NCBI GenBank assembly: GCA_963717955.1
Contig: CAVQXR010000001.1
Span: 1-64,000, forward strand
Reading direction: 5' to 3'
Source of the DNA: CAVQXR01 sp963717955
GTDB taxonomy: Bacteria > Actinomycetota > Thermoleophilia > Gaiellales > Gaiellaceae
Length of the DNA: 64,000 nucleotides
Under the pieces are notes generated by a model. That model was not told the DNA's origin, did not search any database, and was given only the letters and a program-made list of their open reading frames with translations. The stretch's first letter is position 1, and the number at the start of each line of letters is the position of its first letter. Positions 9,158-19,338 of the stretch are shown here, piece after piece. A program made the translations under genes and the position numbers.

Positions 9158-9174
9158 TCATGCCATTGGTATGA
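9158..9174. promoter_or_regulatory. CATGCC box upstream of the DUF1269 gene
   Basis: TCATGCCATTGGTATGA, a near-palindrome of CATGCC and GGTATG half sites, lies 85 bp before the DUF1269 start. The same 17-mer with one change is found at 10599-10615 before the DUF1254 gene. A partial match (GGTATGCC at about 2365-2372) lies some 55 bp upstream of the other DUF1254 gene. Candidate operator for a local regulator. Confidence 0.5.
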
Positions 9175-9258
9175 CGAAAGCGGGCGCGTCCGCACCGATA
9201 GTCCCTGGAACGAAGTGAAGGACGTGCCGAGACCTTTCGCTCAACCGAAGGAGGAATA

Positions 9259-9756
9259 ATGAGCGCCGTTCCTGTAGACCTGTATATCGCGACCTATTCC
9301 GATCCAAACGCCGCCCAGCAGGACTGGGACGACATCAAGCAGCTCGCGCGCGACCGTGTGATCACAGTGGACGGTCTCGTGCTCGTCAGCCGTGACGCCG
9401 ACGGCAAGATCGACGTGAAGGACAACGCCCACGATGTGGGCAGGGGAGCCACGCTCGGGGCGGTCGGTGGCGCGGTCATCGGCCTCATCTTCCCGCCGGC
9501 GTTCCTGGCATCGGCCGTTGTTGGCGCCGGAATCGGCGCGGGCGCCGGTGCGATCCTCGATCGCAAGCACAAGAACGAGATCAAGGCGGACATCGAGGAG
9601 GTTCTTCCGCCGGGCAGCTCGGGCATCGTCGCGCTGTTCGAGGAGCGCTGGGGCGAGGACATCGAGAAGACGCTCGGGAACGCCGACAACGTCACCAAGC
9701 ACCAGGTCGACGCCGAAAGCGCCGAGGACGTCAAGGCAACCGCGACCACCGAGTAA
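9259..9756 (+). CDS. DUF1269 family protein with glycine-zipper segment
   Basis: A 165-residue protein starting at ATG after a near-perfect ribosome site (GAAGGAGGAATA), so probably well expressed. The N-terminal domain (DLYIATYSDPNAAQQDWDDI) and the central hydrophobic Gly/Ala hairpin (residues 56-95, with GATLGAVGGAVIGLIFPPAF) match DUF1269 proteins. These are soluble-to-membrane-associated proteins often induced by osmotic or envelope stress in actinobacteria; the role is unknown. The C-terminal part (IVALFEERWGEDIEKTL) is the usual family tail. It is followed 127 bp later by the lipoprotein and DUF1254 genes on the same strand, and preceded by the CATGCC box. Confidence 0.82.
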   Translation: MSAVPVDLYIATYSDPNAAQQDWDDIKQLARDRVITVDGLVLVSRDADGKIDVKDNAHDVGRGATLGAVGGAVIGLIFPPAFLASAVVGAGIGAGAGAILDRKHKNEIKADIEEVLPPGSSGIVALFEERWGEDIEKTLGNADNVTKHQVDAESAEDVKATATTE

Positions 9757-9883
9757 CTGGCCACGGACTGGGCCAGGGCTCGGGGCTCGTTCGCCGTTTC
9801 GGCGTGGTCTGGCCCGCACACGACCGCGAGACCTTTCAACCCCAGATCGCCGGGGAACCGACAAAGAGTGGAGGAACTTCACG

Positions 9884-10333
9884 ATGGGAAGACGACAGAT
9901 GGGAGCCAGTGCTGCACTCGTCGCGGCGTTGGCCCTCGGGGCCGCAGCCTGTGGCGAGGAAAGTCAAGCCACTGCTGAGCAGAATCTGTGCACGAGCCTG
10001 GCGAGCTTCGCCTCGGCGGTTGTCGACTTCCGGCAGCTGGATGCCGGAAGCACGACTCAGGACATCGAGGACTCGGCGGGCAACGTCCAGAGCGCCTGGG
10101 ATGACGTCAAGAGCAACGCGCAAGATGTCACAGAGGCGGATGAAAGCGCGCTCGAAAGCGCTCAGGATGACCTGCAGAACGCCGTCGGCGACCTACCGGA
10201 CGATGTGACGGCAGAACAGGCCATCTCGACACTCGAGCCCCAGCTCCAGGCAGTCGGCGACAGCCTCGCCGAGATCTCAGGCGGCCTGAATTGCGCCGCC
10301 AGCGCGGAGCCCGATGTGACCGAGACCGGCTGA
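9884..10333 (+). CDS. Small helical lipoprotein, paralogue of 106-573
   Basis: A 149-residue protein with a short charged N-terminus, a hydrophobic core and a lipobox (LGAAACGEE). The mature part is acidic and helical, with repeated short heptad-like segments (DDVKSNAQDV, ALESAQDDL). One Cys is near the start (NLCTSLASF) and one near the end (GLNCAASAE), the same architecture as the lipoprotein at the left end of the window. In this copy of the module the lipoprotein lies upstream of the DUF1254 gene rather than last. ATG follows GAGGAACTTCACG. A strong hairpin 40 bp after the stop separates it from the DUF1254 gene. Confidence 0.75.
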   Translation: MGRRQMGASAALVAALALGAAACGEESQATAEQNLCTSLASFASAVVDFRQLDAGSTTQDIEDSAGNVQSAWDDVKSNAQDVTEADESALESAQDDLQNAVGDLPDDVTAEQAISTLEPQLQAVGDSLAEISGGLNCAASAEPDVTETG

Positions 10334-10373
10334 GCCGGACACGGATCCGGACTGCCACGCTGAGACAGGAACA

Positions 10374-10418
10374 CGGATCCGGACAGAGCGCGGGCCTGCT
10401 CCGCTCTGTCCGGATCCG
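10374..10418. terminator. 16-bp perfect hairpin after the lipoprotein gene
   Basis: The arms CGGATCCGGACAGAGC and its exact reverse complement (10403-10418) surround a 13-base loop. There is no T tract, as is common in high-GC actinobacterial terminators. A direct repeat of ACACGGATCCGGAC about 32 bp upstream partly duplicates the left arm. It lies just downstream of the lipoprotein stop at 10333. Confidence 0.65.
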
Positions 10419-10598
10419 GCGCGGGCAACTCGCAGGGCACACGATGGCCTCAGCCCCGCGCGGGGAACAGCGTAGGCACGTCGGAGGCAGCCGCAACTCC
10501 GCATCCGTCAGGCCTGGCTGCCGCTCAGCATGACCTCACAGCAAGGCTGACCTACGCCCGAGCCGGAGGGCGATTTGCCGCTCCGAGAGGATCCCATT

Positions 10599-10615
10599 TC
10601 ATGCCATCGGTATGA
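10599..10615. promoter_or_regulatory. CATGCC box upstream of the second DUF1254 gene
   Basis: TCATGCCATCGGTATGA, differing in one base from the box at 9158-9174, lies 99 bp before the ATG at 10714. Two near-identical near-palindromes before two neighbouring genes suggest shared control. Confidence 0.5.
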
Positions 10616-10713
10616 GGACGATGGACCGGCCCACGCCCATACTCTGCGCTGCAATCGCACATTGGCAGATCGGCGCGCGACCGCGACGCCGCCCTGACGC
10701 CAGGGAGGAGAAC

Positions 10714-12261
10714 ATGACCATTTCCAGCGAGATGATCAACTCCATCGGCGCGCCCGAGCGGCTCGAGACCCGGCTCGGAACGCTCGGGTTCGTCGACGGC
10801 GTGCCTAGCAGCGAGACCACCGAAACGGTGTACGAGCACCTCGACTTCGTGCACGCCCTCAACGTGTATCTCGACGGCTTCGCCGGCGCGTCGACGTACG
10901 CGATCCGAAAGGGTTTCCACGACATCGGCGTGGAAGACAACGCGATCCTCATCTTCTCGGAGCTGATGGGCTCGGAGTCCGTGTTCTTGACCGCGAACGC
11001 CGACACGGTCTACTTCCTCGGCATCGTCGATCTCACGTCGGGGCCGATGGTGGTCGAGACGCCTCCGCAGGTGCTCGCGTTGTTCGACGACATGTGGTGG
11101 GGGTGGATCATCGACTTCGGCCTGTCGGGCCCGGATCGCGGCGAAGGCGGTCGTTTCCTGCTCGTGCCGCCCGGCTACGACGGCCTGTTGCCGGACAGCG
11201 GCTACCACGTGGGGCACTCGCGCACGTCGAGGGCGCTCCTGCTCGGGCGGTCGTTCCTGACGGACAACGATCCTGCGCCGACCGTCGAGACGATCAAGCG
11301 CACGCTGAAGCTCTACCCTTACGCGCCGGGCGGCGCCGGTACCAGCGTGGCGACGCTGCTCCAGGGCGGCGCGCCGCCCACCCCTGCGGCGGAGATACCC
11401 GAGACGGTGTTCGTGGAGGGAAGCGGGAAGGCGTTCAACACGGTGCCGCCGAGCGACTTCGGTTTCTTCGAGTTGATGAACGAGGTGGTGCAGGACGAGC
11501 CCGCCGGCAGCACCAACCGAGAACTCATGGGACAGCTTGCCGCGATCGGGATCGTCAAGGGTCAGCCGTTCGAGCCCGACGAGCGGATGCGGCGCATCCT
11601 CGAGGATGCGGCCGCCGTCGGCAACGCGACCTCGCGGACGCTGTACTTCGACCCGCGAGCAGCGGAAGGGTTCACGTACTACGACGGTTCGGGGTGGTTC
11701 AACCCGCTGTGGGTCGGCGGCTACACGTTCGAGACGCCGCCGCCGCTGGTCACGAAAGAGGGCATCAAGCCGTTCCCCACGACCGGCGTCCGGAAGCAAC
11801 ACTCCAGGACAGCTTTCCTGTACGCGGCCACCGGGGTCACCCCCGCGATGTGCATGCGGCTCACAGGGATCGGGTCGCAGTACCTCATGACCGTCAAGGA
11901 CGCCGACGGCGTTCGGCTCGCAGGCGGGCAGAGCTACCGGATGACGCTGCCACCCGAAATTCCAGCAGCGCGGTTCTGGTCGCTCACCCTCTACGACAAC
12001 GAGACGCGCTCGATGCTCCAGACGCCGCAGCGCTTCCCGCGCGCCGGCAGCCAGTCCTACCCGACTCCGGCGGCGACCGCGAACGACGACGGCTCGACGA
12101 CCATCACGTTCAGCCCCGACAGGCCTAACGACGCTCCGGAGGGTAACTGGATCCAGACGACGGAAGGCAAGGGCTGGTTCCCGATCCTGCGCCTTTACAG
12201 CCCGCTCGCCCCGTTCTTCGACAAGACCTGGCGGCCGAGCGAGATCGAGCCCGTGGGCTAG
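10714..12261 (+). CDS. DUF1254/DUF1214 domain protein (second copy)
   Basis: A 515-residue paralogue of the protein at 760-2310. I chose ATG 10714, preceded by CAGGGAGGAGAAC, rather than upstream in-frame codons, because it gives the same length as the other copy. DUF1254 features (VFLTANADTVYFLGIVDLTS) and DUF1214 features (RMTLPPEIPAARFWSLTLYDN) are in the same order, and the C-terminus (FDKTWRPSEIEPVG) is identical. It is followed 58 bp later by an intact CMD-like gene through the conserved intergenic segment. There is no visible signal peptide. The function of the family is not established. Confidence 0.88.
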   Translation: MTISSEMINSIGAPERLETRLGTLGFVDGVPSSETTETVYEHLDFVHALNVYLDGFAGASTYAIRKGFHDIGVEDNAILIFSELMGSESVFLTANADTVYFLGIVDLTSGPMVVETPPQVLALFDDMWWGWIIDFGLSGPDRGEGGRFLLVPPGYDGLLPDSGYHVGHSRTSRALLLGRSFLTDNDPAPTVETIKRTLKLYPYAPGGAGTSVATLLQGGAPPTPAAEIPETVFVEGSGKAFNTVPPSDFGFFELMNEVVQDEPAGSTNRELMGQLAAIGIVKGQPFEPDERMRRILEDAAAVGNATSRTLYFDPRAAEGFTYYDGSGWFNPLWVGGYTFETPPPLVTKEGIKPFPTTGVRKQHSRTAFLYAATGVTPAMCMRLTGIGSQYLMTVKDADGVRLAGGQSYRMTLPPEIPAARFWSLTLYDNETRSMLQTPQRFPRAGSQSYPTPAATANDDGSTTITFSPDRPNDAPEGNWIQTTEGKGWFPILRLYSPLAPFFDKTWRPSEIEPVG

Positions 12262-12319
12262 ACAGGTTTCTGCCTACGGCTCCGTCCTGAAAACGAACGT
12301 CGACACGAAAGGAAGGATC
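12262..12319 (+). promoter_or_regulatory. Conserved intergenic segment, copy 2
   Basis: Counterpart of 702-759. It shares CTGCCTACGGCTC, AACGAACGTCGA and the AAAGGAAGGATC ribosome site with only scattered differences. Conservation exceeds that of the coding sequence around most of the DUF1254 gene. Confidence 0.55.
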
Positions 12320-12646
12320 ATGGCTGAATCGACTGGGGTGCTCGATCTGCTGGAGAGCATGACAGCGGACTCGATCGAAGCGTCGAGTCTCGACCCGGAG
12401 ACGCTCCTGCTCGTTCGCATCGCCGCGCTTGTCGCTGTCGATGCCCCGTCGGTCTCCTATCTGCTCAATCTCGGAGCGGCGAACGAGATCGGCATCAACC
12501 CCGAGCAGGTGAGCGGTGTGCTCGCCGCGATCGCACCGATCGTCGGCACAGCACGGGTCGCCTCCGCGACGGGCAAGATCGTCGACGCGCTCGATGTCGC
12601 AATCGAGGTCGCAGAGCTCGACGAGCAGGAGCAAAGCGAGGGATAA
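12320..12646 (+). CDS. Carboxymuconolactone decarboxylase (CMD) family protein
   Basis: A 108-residue helical protein with the CMD/AhpD-like core: LDPETLLLVRIAALVAVDAP, then INPEQVSGVLAAIAPIVGTAR and VASATGKIVDALDVAIE. The CxxC motif of AhpD-type thiol peroxidase partners is absent, so a redox role is unlikely; non-thiol members of the family are common in actinobacteria without assigned substrates. It is probably co-transcribed with the DUF1254 gene. The 43-residue frame at 570-701 is its internally deleted counterpart in the inverted module. Confidence 0.78.
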   Translation: MAESTGVLDLLESMTADSIEASSLDPETLLLVRIAALVAVDAPSVSYLLNLGAANEIGINPEQVSGVLAAIAPIVGTARVASATGKIVDALDVAIEVAELDEQEQSEG

Positions 12647-12817
12647 CTGTTCGTACCGGTCCTCGCCAGCCTCCTTGGCCTGCTCAACGCCTTCCGCATG
12701 AGACGTCTCCCCGACCCGACGCCGGCCAGCTCCATCGAAGGCGTTTCTCTAGGCTGAGGGCGATCTCGACGATGTTGCGAATGGGACCGTCACCGGAACC
12801 GAAGGAGAAAGCGAGAC

Positions 12818-14358
12818 ATGAGTGGTAGTAATTGGGAGCTCAGCGAGGGTCGTCTCGGCGTCGAACAGGCGCCCGACGGTGCAGCCAGCGCGGAGTCGGG
12901 GCGTGTGGCCGGCGGCTCCACGGTGAGGGGCAGGACAGTGCCTGCGGCGAAGGTGATCTCGCATTTCACGCGGGCGGAGCGGGCGGCGCGGGGGAAGGCG
13001 GCGCGGGCGGAGGTGCCGCGCTCGACGCACGGCGGAGATCGAGTTCCCGAGCCGCGCGATCCGGTCGCGCTGTTGGAGGAGCAGGCGGTGTCGCGGGTGC
13101 CGGAGCTGGTGCCGATCCGGTATGGCCGGATGCTGGTGTCGCCGTTTGCGTTCTACCGCGGCGGCGCGCTGATCATGGCGGCGGATCTGGCGCGAACGCC
13201 GATCTCGGGGCTTCGCGTGCAGCTGTGCGGCGACGCGCACCTGTCGAACTTCGGGGTGTTCGGCTCGCCCGAGCGGAAGCTGGTGTTCGACATCAACGAC
13301 TTCGACGAGACGGCGCCCGGCCCGTGGGAGTGGGACGTGAAGCGGCTGGCGGCGAGCTTCGCGATCGCCGGACGCGAGAACGGGCTTCTCCGACGAAGGA
13401 GCGGCGCACGGTCGTGCTCGACACGGTGCGCTCCTACCGGGAGGCGATGCGCGCGTTCGCGGGGATGCGCAACCTCGAGGTCTGGTACTCGCACCTGTCG
13501 GTCGAGCAGGCGTTCGCGGAGTTCACCGCGCGGCGTCGATCCCGAAGCGGCTGAAGAAGGCCGAGGCGGACATCGCGAAGGCGCGCACGAAGGACAGCAT
13601 GCACGCGTTCGAGAAGCTGACCACGCTCGTCGACGGCGAGCCGTCGGATCATCAGCGACCCGCCGCTGATCGTCCCGATCGACGAGCTCGCTCCCGGCCG
13701 ACGATGGAGCGGGACGCGATCGAGGGCGAGATCCGCGACCTCATCCGCTCCTACCGGCGGACGCTCGAGACCGACCGCCGCCACCTGCTGGAGCAGTTCC
13801 GGTTCGTCGACCTGGCCCGCAAGGTCGTCGGGGTCGGCAGCGTCGGCACCCGCGCCTGGATCGCGCTCTTCCTCGGCATCGACGACGAAGACCCGCTGTT
13901 CCTGCAGATCAAGGAGGCGCAGCCGTCGGTGCTGGAGCGGTTCGTCGGCAAGAGCGAGTACGGCAACTGCGGCCAGCGCGTCGTCGCCGGCCAGCGCCTG
14001 ATGCAGGCGACCAGCGACATCTTCCTCGGCTGGCAGCACGTCAGCTGCCGGCCTCGACGGGCAGGCGCGCGACTTCTACGTCCGCCAGCTCAAGGACTGG
14101 AAGGGCTCGTTCGCGATCGAGGCAGCCGTCCCGGCGGGCGCGGCCGCCTACGGGAAGACGTGCGGCTGGACGCTCGCCCGCGCCCACGCCCGCTCCGGCG
14201 ACCGGGTCGCGATCGCCTCCTACCTCGGCAGATCGGACGTCTTCGACCAGGCCATCGCGGCCTTCGCCGAGACCTACGCCGACCAGAACGAACGCGACTA
14301 CCGAGCACTCAAGGACGCCGCCAAAACCGGCCGAGTCAACGCCCTGACAGACCTCTGA
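12818..14358 (+). pseudogene. DUF2252 domain protein, interrupted by frameshifts
   Basis: Begins at ATG after GAAGGAGAAAGC. The first 190 residues are clean and typical of DUF2252 (VPIRYGRMLVSPFAFYRGGA, LCGDAHLSNFGVFGSPER, VFDINDFDETAPGPWEWD), a kinase-like fold in which DAHLxNFG and DFD act as catalytic and metal-binding motifs. Frame changes follow near 13385, 13532, 13646, 13690 and 14050, after which the expected parts continue in other frames (SYREAMRAFAGMRNLEVWYS, VGVGSVGTRAWIALFLG, DFYVRQLKDWKGSF, YADQNERDY). Summed length is normal (about 500 codons). Most shifts look like single inserted G/C, so sequence error is as likely as true inactivation. Confidence 0.75.
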
Positions 14359-14580
14359 CCCGATCATAAGATTCGAAGTGTCCTGCTTCACGAAGTGCTG
14401 CGCACCGCGGAGTACGCCGGGGCTGTCTAGGCGCTCACGATTGAAGCATTGGCCTGACCGGCCGAGAAACGAGGATTGACGAGATGACGGAGACGGGGCT
14501 GGGCGTGCGTGGACCGATCGTGAAGACTCAATTGTGCGTCCGCGTTTCGATGCCGTGCCCGTAGCTCTCGGCGTGTGGCG

Positions 14581-15414
14581 ATGAACGTCGTCTGGGCGAT
14601 CCTCATCATCGCCGGCGTATGCGCGGTGGCGGTCACGGCACTGCTGCTCGTGCGCCGTCGCGCACCCGAAGGCGGCTACTTCGAGGACGGCGATCGCGCA
14701 GCCGGGGTCTTCGGCGTGCTGGCGACCGGGTTCTCCGTCCTGCTCGGGTTCATCGTCTTCCTCGCCTTCGAGAGCTTCGACCAGTCTCGCAGCGGCGCCG
14801 AGCAGGAGGCGCTCGTGCTCGTGCAGCAGGTCGAGAACGCGCAGTTCTTCCCGCAGCCGGCTGGCAGCGCGCTGACCGCTGAGCTCGTCTGCTACGGACG
14901 ATCGGTCGTCAACGACGAGTGGGACAGGATGCGCGCCGGCACGCAGGGAGACGCGATCAACCCGTGGGGTGTGACGCTCTTTCGCACATTGCACGACGTG
15001 CAACCGCAGACGGCGACCGAGCAGTCTGCCTACGACAAGTGGCTCGACCAGACATCCGCCCGGGAAGAAGCACGTCGCGATCGCGTCCACGGCGCCGTCG
15101 GCGTGATCCCGACCACCCTCTGGATCGTGCTGTTCTTCATCGCGGCCGTGATCTTCGTGTTCATGCTCTTCTTCGCCGACCGCGGCGAGCGCGCCCTTGT
15201 GCAGGGCATGTTGATCGGATCGGTAGTTGCGGTAATGGCCGCGCTGTTGCTGCTGCTGAACGGGCTCAACACGCCGTTCCATGCCGGCGTGGGCGGACTG
15301 CAACCCGTCGCCATGGAGCGGTCGTTGCGGATAATCGACGAGGCTCTGGGTGCGGTCGACGCCCAGGTGCAGCTTCCCTGCGACGCACTTGGGAGACCGG
15401 TGTCGTCGGGATGA
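14581..15414 (+). CDS. DUF4239-like membrane protein
   Basis: About 277 residues with a helix at the N-terminus, a second at residues 42-65 (VFGVLATGFSVLLGFIVFLAF), a long soluble helical loop, and a pair of helices near 180-230 (IPTTLWIVLFFIAAVIFVFM, GSVVAVMAALLLLLNGLN). This is the bestrophin-like DUF4239 arrangement, for which channel activity has been proposed by similarity only. GTG 14575 is an alternative start; neither has a good ribosome site. Its stop overlaps the next gene's start (ATGA), so the two are translationally coupled and probably work together. Confidence 0.7.
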   Translation: MNVVWAILIIAGVCAVAVTALLLVRRRAPEGGYFEDGDRAAGVFGVLATGFSVLLGFIVFLAFESFDQSRSGAEQEALVLVQQVENAQFFPQPAGSALTAELVCYGRSVVNDEWDRMRAGTQGDAINPWGVTLFRTLHDVQPQTATEQSAYDKWLDQTSAREEARRDRVHGAVGVIPTTLWIVLFFIAAVIFVFMLFFADRGERALVQGMLIGSVVAVMAALLLLLNGLNTPFHAGVGGLQPVAMERSLRIIDEALGAVDAQVQLPCDALGRPVSSG

Positions 15415-16043
15415 CCGCGGGCGCGGGTCGCAACAGGGTCGAGCTCGCGGCGACCGTGCTCCTCGCCGTCGCAACCATCGCGACGGCGTGGAGCGGCTAC
15501 CAGTCGACAAGGTGGAACGGAGAACAGGCGAAAGCAGGGGCGCGTGCCAACGCGCTGCGGATCGAGTCGGCGAAGGCGGCCGGGCTCGCGAACAGCCAGA
15601 CAGAGGTCGACGTGGCGACCTTCACACAGTGGGTCAATGCCTACGCGCAGAACCAGACGGAGCTCGCGGACTTCTACTTCAGGCGCTTCCGCGAGGAGTT
15701 CAGGCCCGCCGTCAACGCATGGGTTGCGACCACGCCGCTCAAGAACCCGGACGCGCCGCTGACACCGTTCGCGATGCCACAGTACGAGCTCGAGGCACGC
15801 GCGGAGGCCGACCGGCTCGAAGCGGAGGCAGAGGTCTATGCCGGGCAGGCACGCGAGAACATCCAGCGGGCATCGAACTACGTGCTGGGTGTCGTCCTGT
15901 TCGCGTCGGCGTTGTTCTTCGCAGGCATGAGCACCAAGCTGACATCGCCGAAGCTGCGCGTCGTGATGCTCTCCATCGGCTGTGCCGTCTTCCTCCTCAC
16001 CGCTGTCTGGATCGCCACCTCGCCCGTCAGCGTCACCGTCTGA
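15411..16043 (+). CDS. Membrane-anchored helical protein coupled to the DUF4239 gene
   Basis: A 210-residue protein with an N-terminal membrane helix (VELAATVLLAVATIATAWSG), a predicted alpha-helical, coiled-coil-like soluble domain (residues 35-150; many Ala, Glu, Arg), and two C-terminal helices (YVLGVVLFASALFFAGMS; VVMLSIGCAVFLLTAVWIA). I do not recognise a named domain; similar proteins are usually listed as DUF4337-like or hypothetical. Overlap of four bases with the upstream gene suggests a two-component membrane complex. Confidence 0.65.
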   Translation: MTAGAGRNRVELAATVLLAVATIATAWSGYQSTRWNGEQAKAGARANALRIESAKAAGLANSQTEVDVATFTQWVNAYAQNQTELADFYFRRFREEFRPAVNAWVATTPLKNPDAPLTPFAMPQYELEARAEADRLEAEAEVYAGQARENIQRASNYVLGVVLFASALFFAGMSTKLTSPKLRVVMLSIGCAVFLLTAVWIATSPVSVTV

Positions 16044-16492
16044 GCACGTCGAGCCCGAGCCGAACAGCGCTCGACTGCGCCCCGACGGAGACGCCAGTCA
16101 GTGGCGCACTGCGCCTCGCCGATTAGCACGAGATCGTCGGCGGCCTTGCCCAGCGCGATCCGATACGTGCCCCTCGGCGTGCAGACCAACCGCGACGCGG
16201 AATCAAGACTGGCGTACAACTGGCGCGCGTACCTGAATTTGCAGGCACTTGACGTAGCTTCGCGGTCTCGATAACCGCAGGGCATGCCGGTGCGGATGCG
16301 TCCCGGAACGTGGGTTGGACGACTCGATGAACCACAGCTCCTTGTGAAGCGGAGGTCGATCGCCAAGCATTTCGTCGAGCCGAGGAAGCGACCTGGCCGT
16401 CGCGACCCGGACCGCGTCCCGATGGAAGCGCGAGGCGTTGCCTTCGGGGCAGGACCGTCGGCGTCGGTCCTGCCGGATAGAGTCGTCCGCCG
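16044..16492. other. 449-bp gap without a supportable gene
   Basis: Nothing here has a clear family signature. A minus-strand open frame from about 16280 (beginning MPCGYRDREATSS) contains a plausible-looking run (RLVCTPRGTYRIALGKAADD) but has no ribosome site and runs on antisense into the neighbour; I do not call it a gene. Promoters for the antiporter presumably lie at the right end. Confidence 0.5.
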
Positions 16493-17755
<1,263 letters not shown>

Positions 17756-17814
17756 CGGGCAGAAGCGGCTCGCGCCGCCGGTGCCCTCCGACTATCCGGC
17801 GAGTGGCACGGCGT

Positions 17815-19104
17815 TCAGCGGCTAGGTGGAGTCCAGCTGCAAAGCTGGGTCGACTCCTCGGCGTGCGCCGACGTGTCGAACAGGCTGACCGAGGTCATGA
17901 CACCGCTTGCGCTCGCCGCAGCGCCGCCGTGCCGATCGCGCTGCCGGGGTGGACAGGTTCGGCCGGCCGCTGCCGGACGCCGACTGAGCTGCTCGGCGAC
18001 TCGGGCATCCTGCGTCTCGATGACGCCGTCGCGAGCGATCAGGCGGATCCGTTTCCCTGTCGGCCCGGCCAACTGGGCGGCCTCGTCCTCGTTGCCCGGC
18101 ATCAGGTGTCCGTACCGGTCGTAGGTGATCGTGACGCTCGCGTGCCCCATGTAGGTCGAGAGCGCCTTCGTGTTGACTCCTGCGGCGATCATCAGGGACG
18201 CGAAGGTGTGTCGTGCCTCATGAAGCGTGAGCCCCTGTAGTTCGGCTGCGCCCCAGGCGCGGGTCGCCTGGGCGGTGAGATTCCCGGCGTCGAACGGCCG
18301 GGTGGCCGTCCGCCCGAAGACCAGGTCTTCGCCGTCGCGCCTCATTGTGGCCTTGTGCTCCGTGAGGTAGTCGCGGAGGATGGCTGCGACGGGAACGGCG
18401 CGTCGGCCCGCGCGGCTCTTCGGATCGACGTACACGCCTTCCTTCGGGTCCCATGCCCGTTCGACGCGGATCACCCCGCGAGCAAGATCGACGTCGCACC
18501 ATCGCAGAGCCATTAGCTCACCACGTCGAAGCCCAGCGAAAAGGGCGGCGGCCCAGACGGCTTGTTCTGCCTCCGGCAGGACGGCCAAGAGCTTCGTCGC
18601 CTCGTCCGGAGCGACGATCCGATCACGCCGTCCCTCGACCGCAGGCGGTTCGAGGCCGCTCGTCGGGTTCACGGCGACCTCTCCGCGAGCGAGGGCGCGG
18701 CGGTAGATGGCCCTGAGCGGCATCAGCGTGTTGCGAATCGTGCTCGCGTCGAGGCCATCGGCAAGCCACCTGTCCGCGTGATCCTGGAGATCCATGCGAG
18801 TGACCTCCGACAGCTTGGCGCCACCGAGCGTTGGCAGGATCCGCAGGCGGAGGGACGTGCTGTAGCCGCGAATCGCGCTCGGCTTGTACAGGTGGCCCGA
18901 GCGGTTCCTGATCGTACCGTCCCTGGCGCCCGTCACCCAGGCGGTGGCCGCTTCCCGGACCGTGATGGATGAAGGGGCACGCATCGTGCCCTTGCGGAGC
19001 GCGACCGCCGAGTCCTGGCGCCAGGCCTTAGCCGCCGCCAGTGTGGGGAAGCTCTTGCGGATCTTCTTGGCGTCGCGCGCGCCAGTTGCGCGCCAGTCAA
19101 TCAC
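17815..19104 (-). CDS. Tyrosine-type site-specific integrase beside tRNA-Ser
   Basis: A 429-residue tyrosine recombinase. An N-terminal arm and SAM-like core-binding domain come first (residues 40-140), then the catalytic domain with the first Arg in GLRRGELMALRW, HEARHTFASLM (His-x-x-Arg) and GHASVTITYDRYGH (His and nucleophilic Tyr). A 70-residue Arg/Ser-rich extension follows the usual end. The GTG start lies 98 bp from the 3' end of tRNA-Ser and the gene reads away from it, the common layout for elements integrated at a tRNA. No other mobile-element gene follows on the left, so this is probably a stranded integrase. The N-terminus looks slightly short for the family. Confidence 0.87.
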   Translation of the reverse strand: MIDWRATGARDAKKIRKSFPTLAAAKAWRQDSAVALRKGTMRAPSSITVREAATAWVTGARDGTIRNRSGHLYKPSAIRGYSTSLRLRILPTLGGAKLSEVTRMDLQDHADRWLADGLDASTIRNTLMPLRAIYRRALARGEVAVNPTSGLEPPAVEGRRDRIVAPDEATKLLAVLPEAEQAVWAAALFAGLRRGELMALRWCDVDLARGVIRVERAWDPKEGVYVDPKSRAGRRAVPVAAILRDYLTEHKATMRRDGEDLVFGRTATRPFDAGNLTAQATRAWGAAELQGLTLHEARHTFASLMIAAGVNTKALSTYMGHASVTITYDRYGHLMPGNEDEAAQLAGPTGKRIRLIARDGVIETQDARVAEQLSRRPAAAGRTCPPRQRDRHGGAAASASGVMTSVSLFDTSAHAEESTQLCSWTPPSR

Positions 19105-19161
19105 CTTCCCCTGCGGCTTCCAGCGGTCTTGAGCGGCATTGCGACACGCTTGGTGCCTCTA

Positions 19162-19193
19162 CCGAGAAACCGCTTGAGCAAGCGCTTTCTCGG
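19162..19193. terminator. 32-bp near-perfect palindrome after tRNA-Ser
   Basis: CCGAGAAA and TTTCTCGG enclose CGCTT/AAGCG arms around a GAGC loop, with one mismatch pair. It starts 9 bases beyond the tRNA 3' end in the direction of tRNA transcription, so it probably ends the tRNA transcript. It also lies between the tRNA and the integrase start, where an integrase core or arm site would be. Confidence 0.6.
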
Positions 19194-19202
19194 CTATTCG
19201 AG

Positions 19203-19291
19203 CGGCGGGGAAGGGATTCGAACCCTTGACCCGTCTTCCAACGGGTTGCGGTTTTCAAGACCGCCGCTTTCGACCGCTCGGCCACCCCGCC
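19203..19291 (-). tRNA. tRNA-Ser (anticodon UGA)
   Basis: An 89-base class II tRNA. The acceptor stem GGCGGGG pairs with CCCCGCC, with discriminator G. The anticodon loop CTTGAAA gives UGA; a long variable arm (AACCCGTTGGAAGACGGGT) and the T arm GGTTCGAATCC are present. CCA is not encoded. The 3' end faces the integrase gene and would be the expected attachment site. Confidence 0.93.
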
Positions 19292-19338
19292 GTGCGCCGA
19301 TTGTAGGCAGGGCGTCCGCACGACCTGGATGGGGACAG

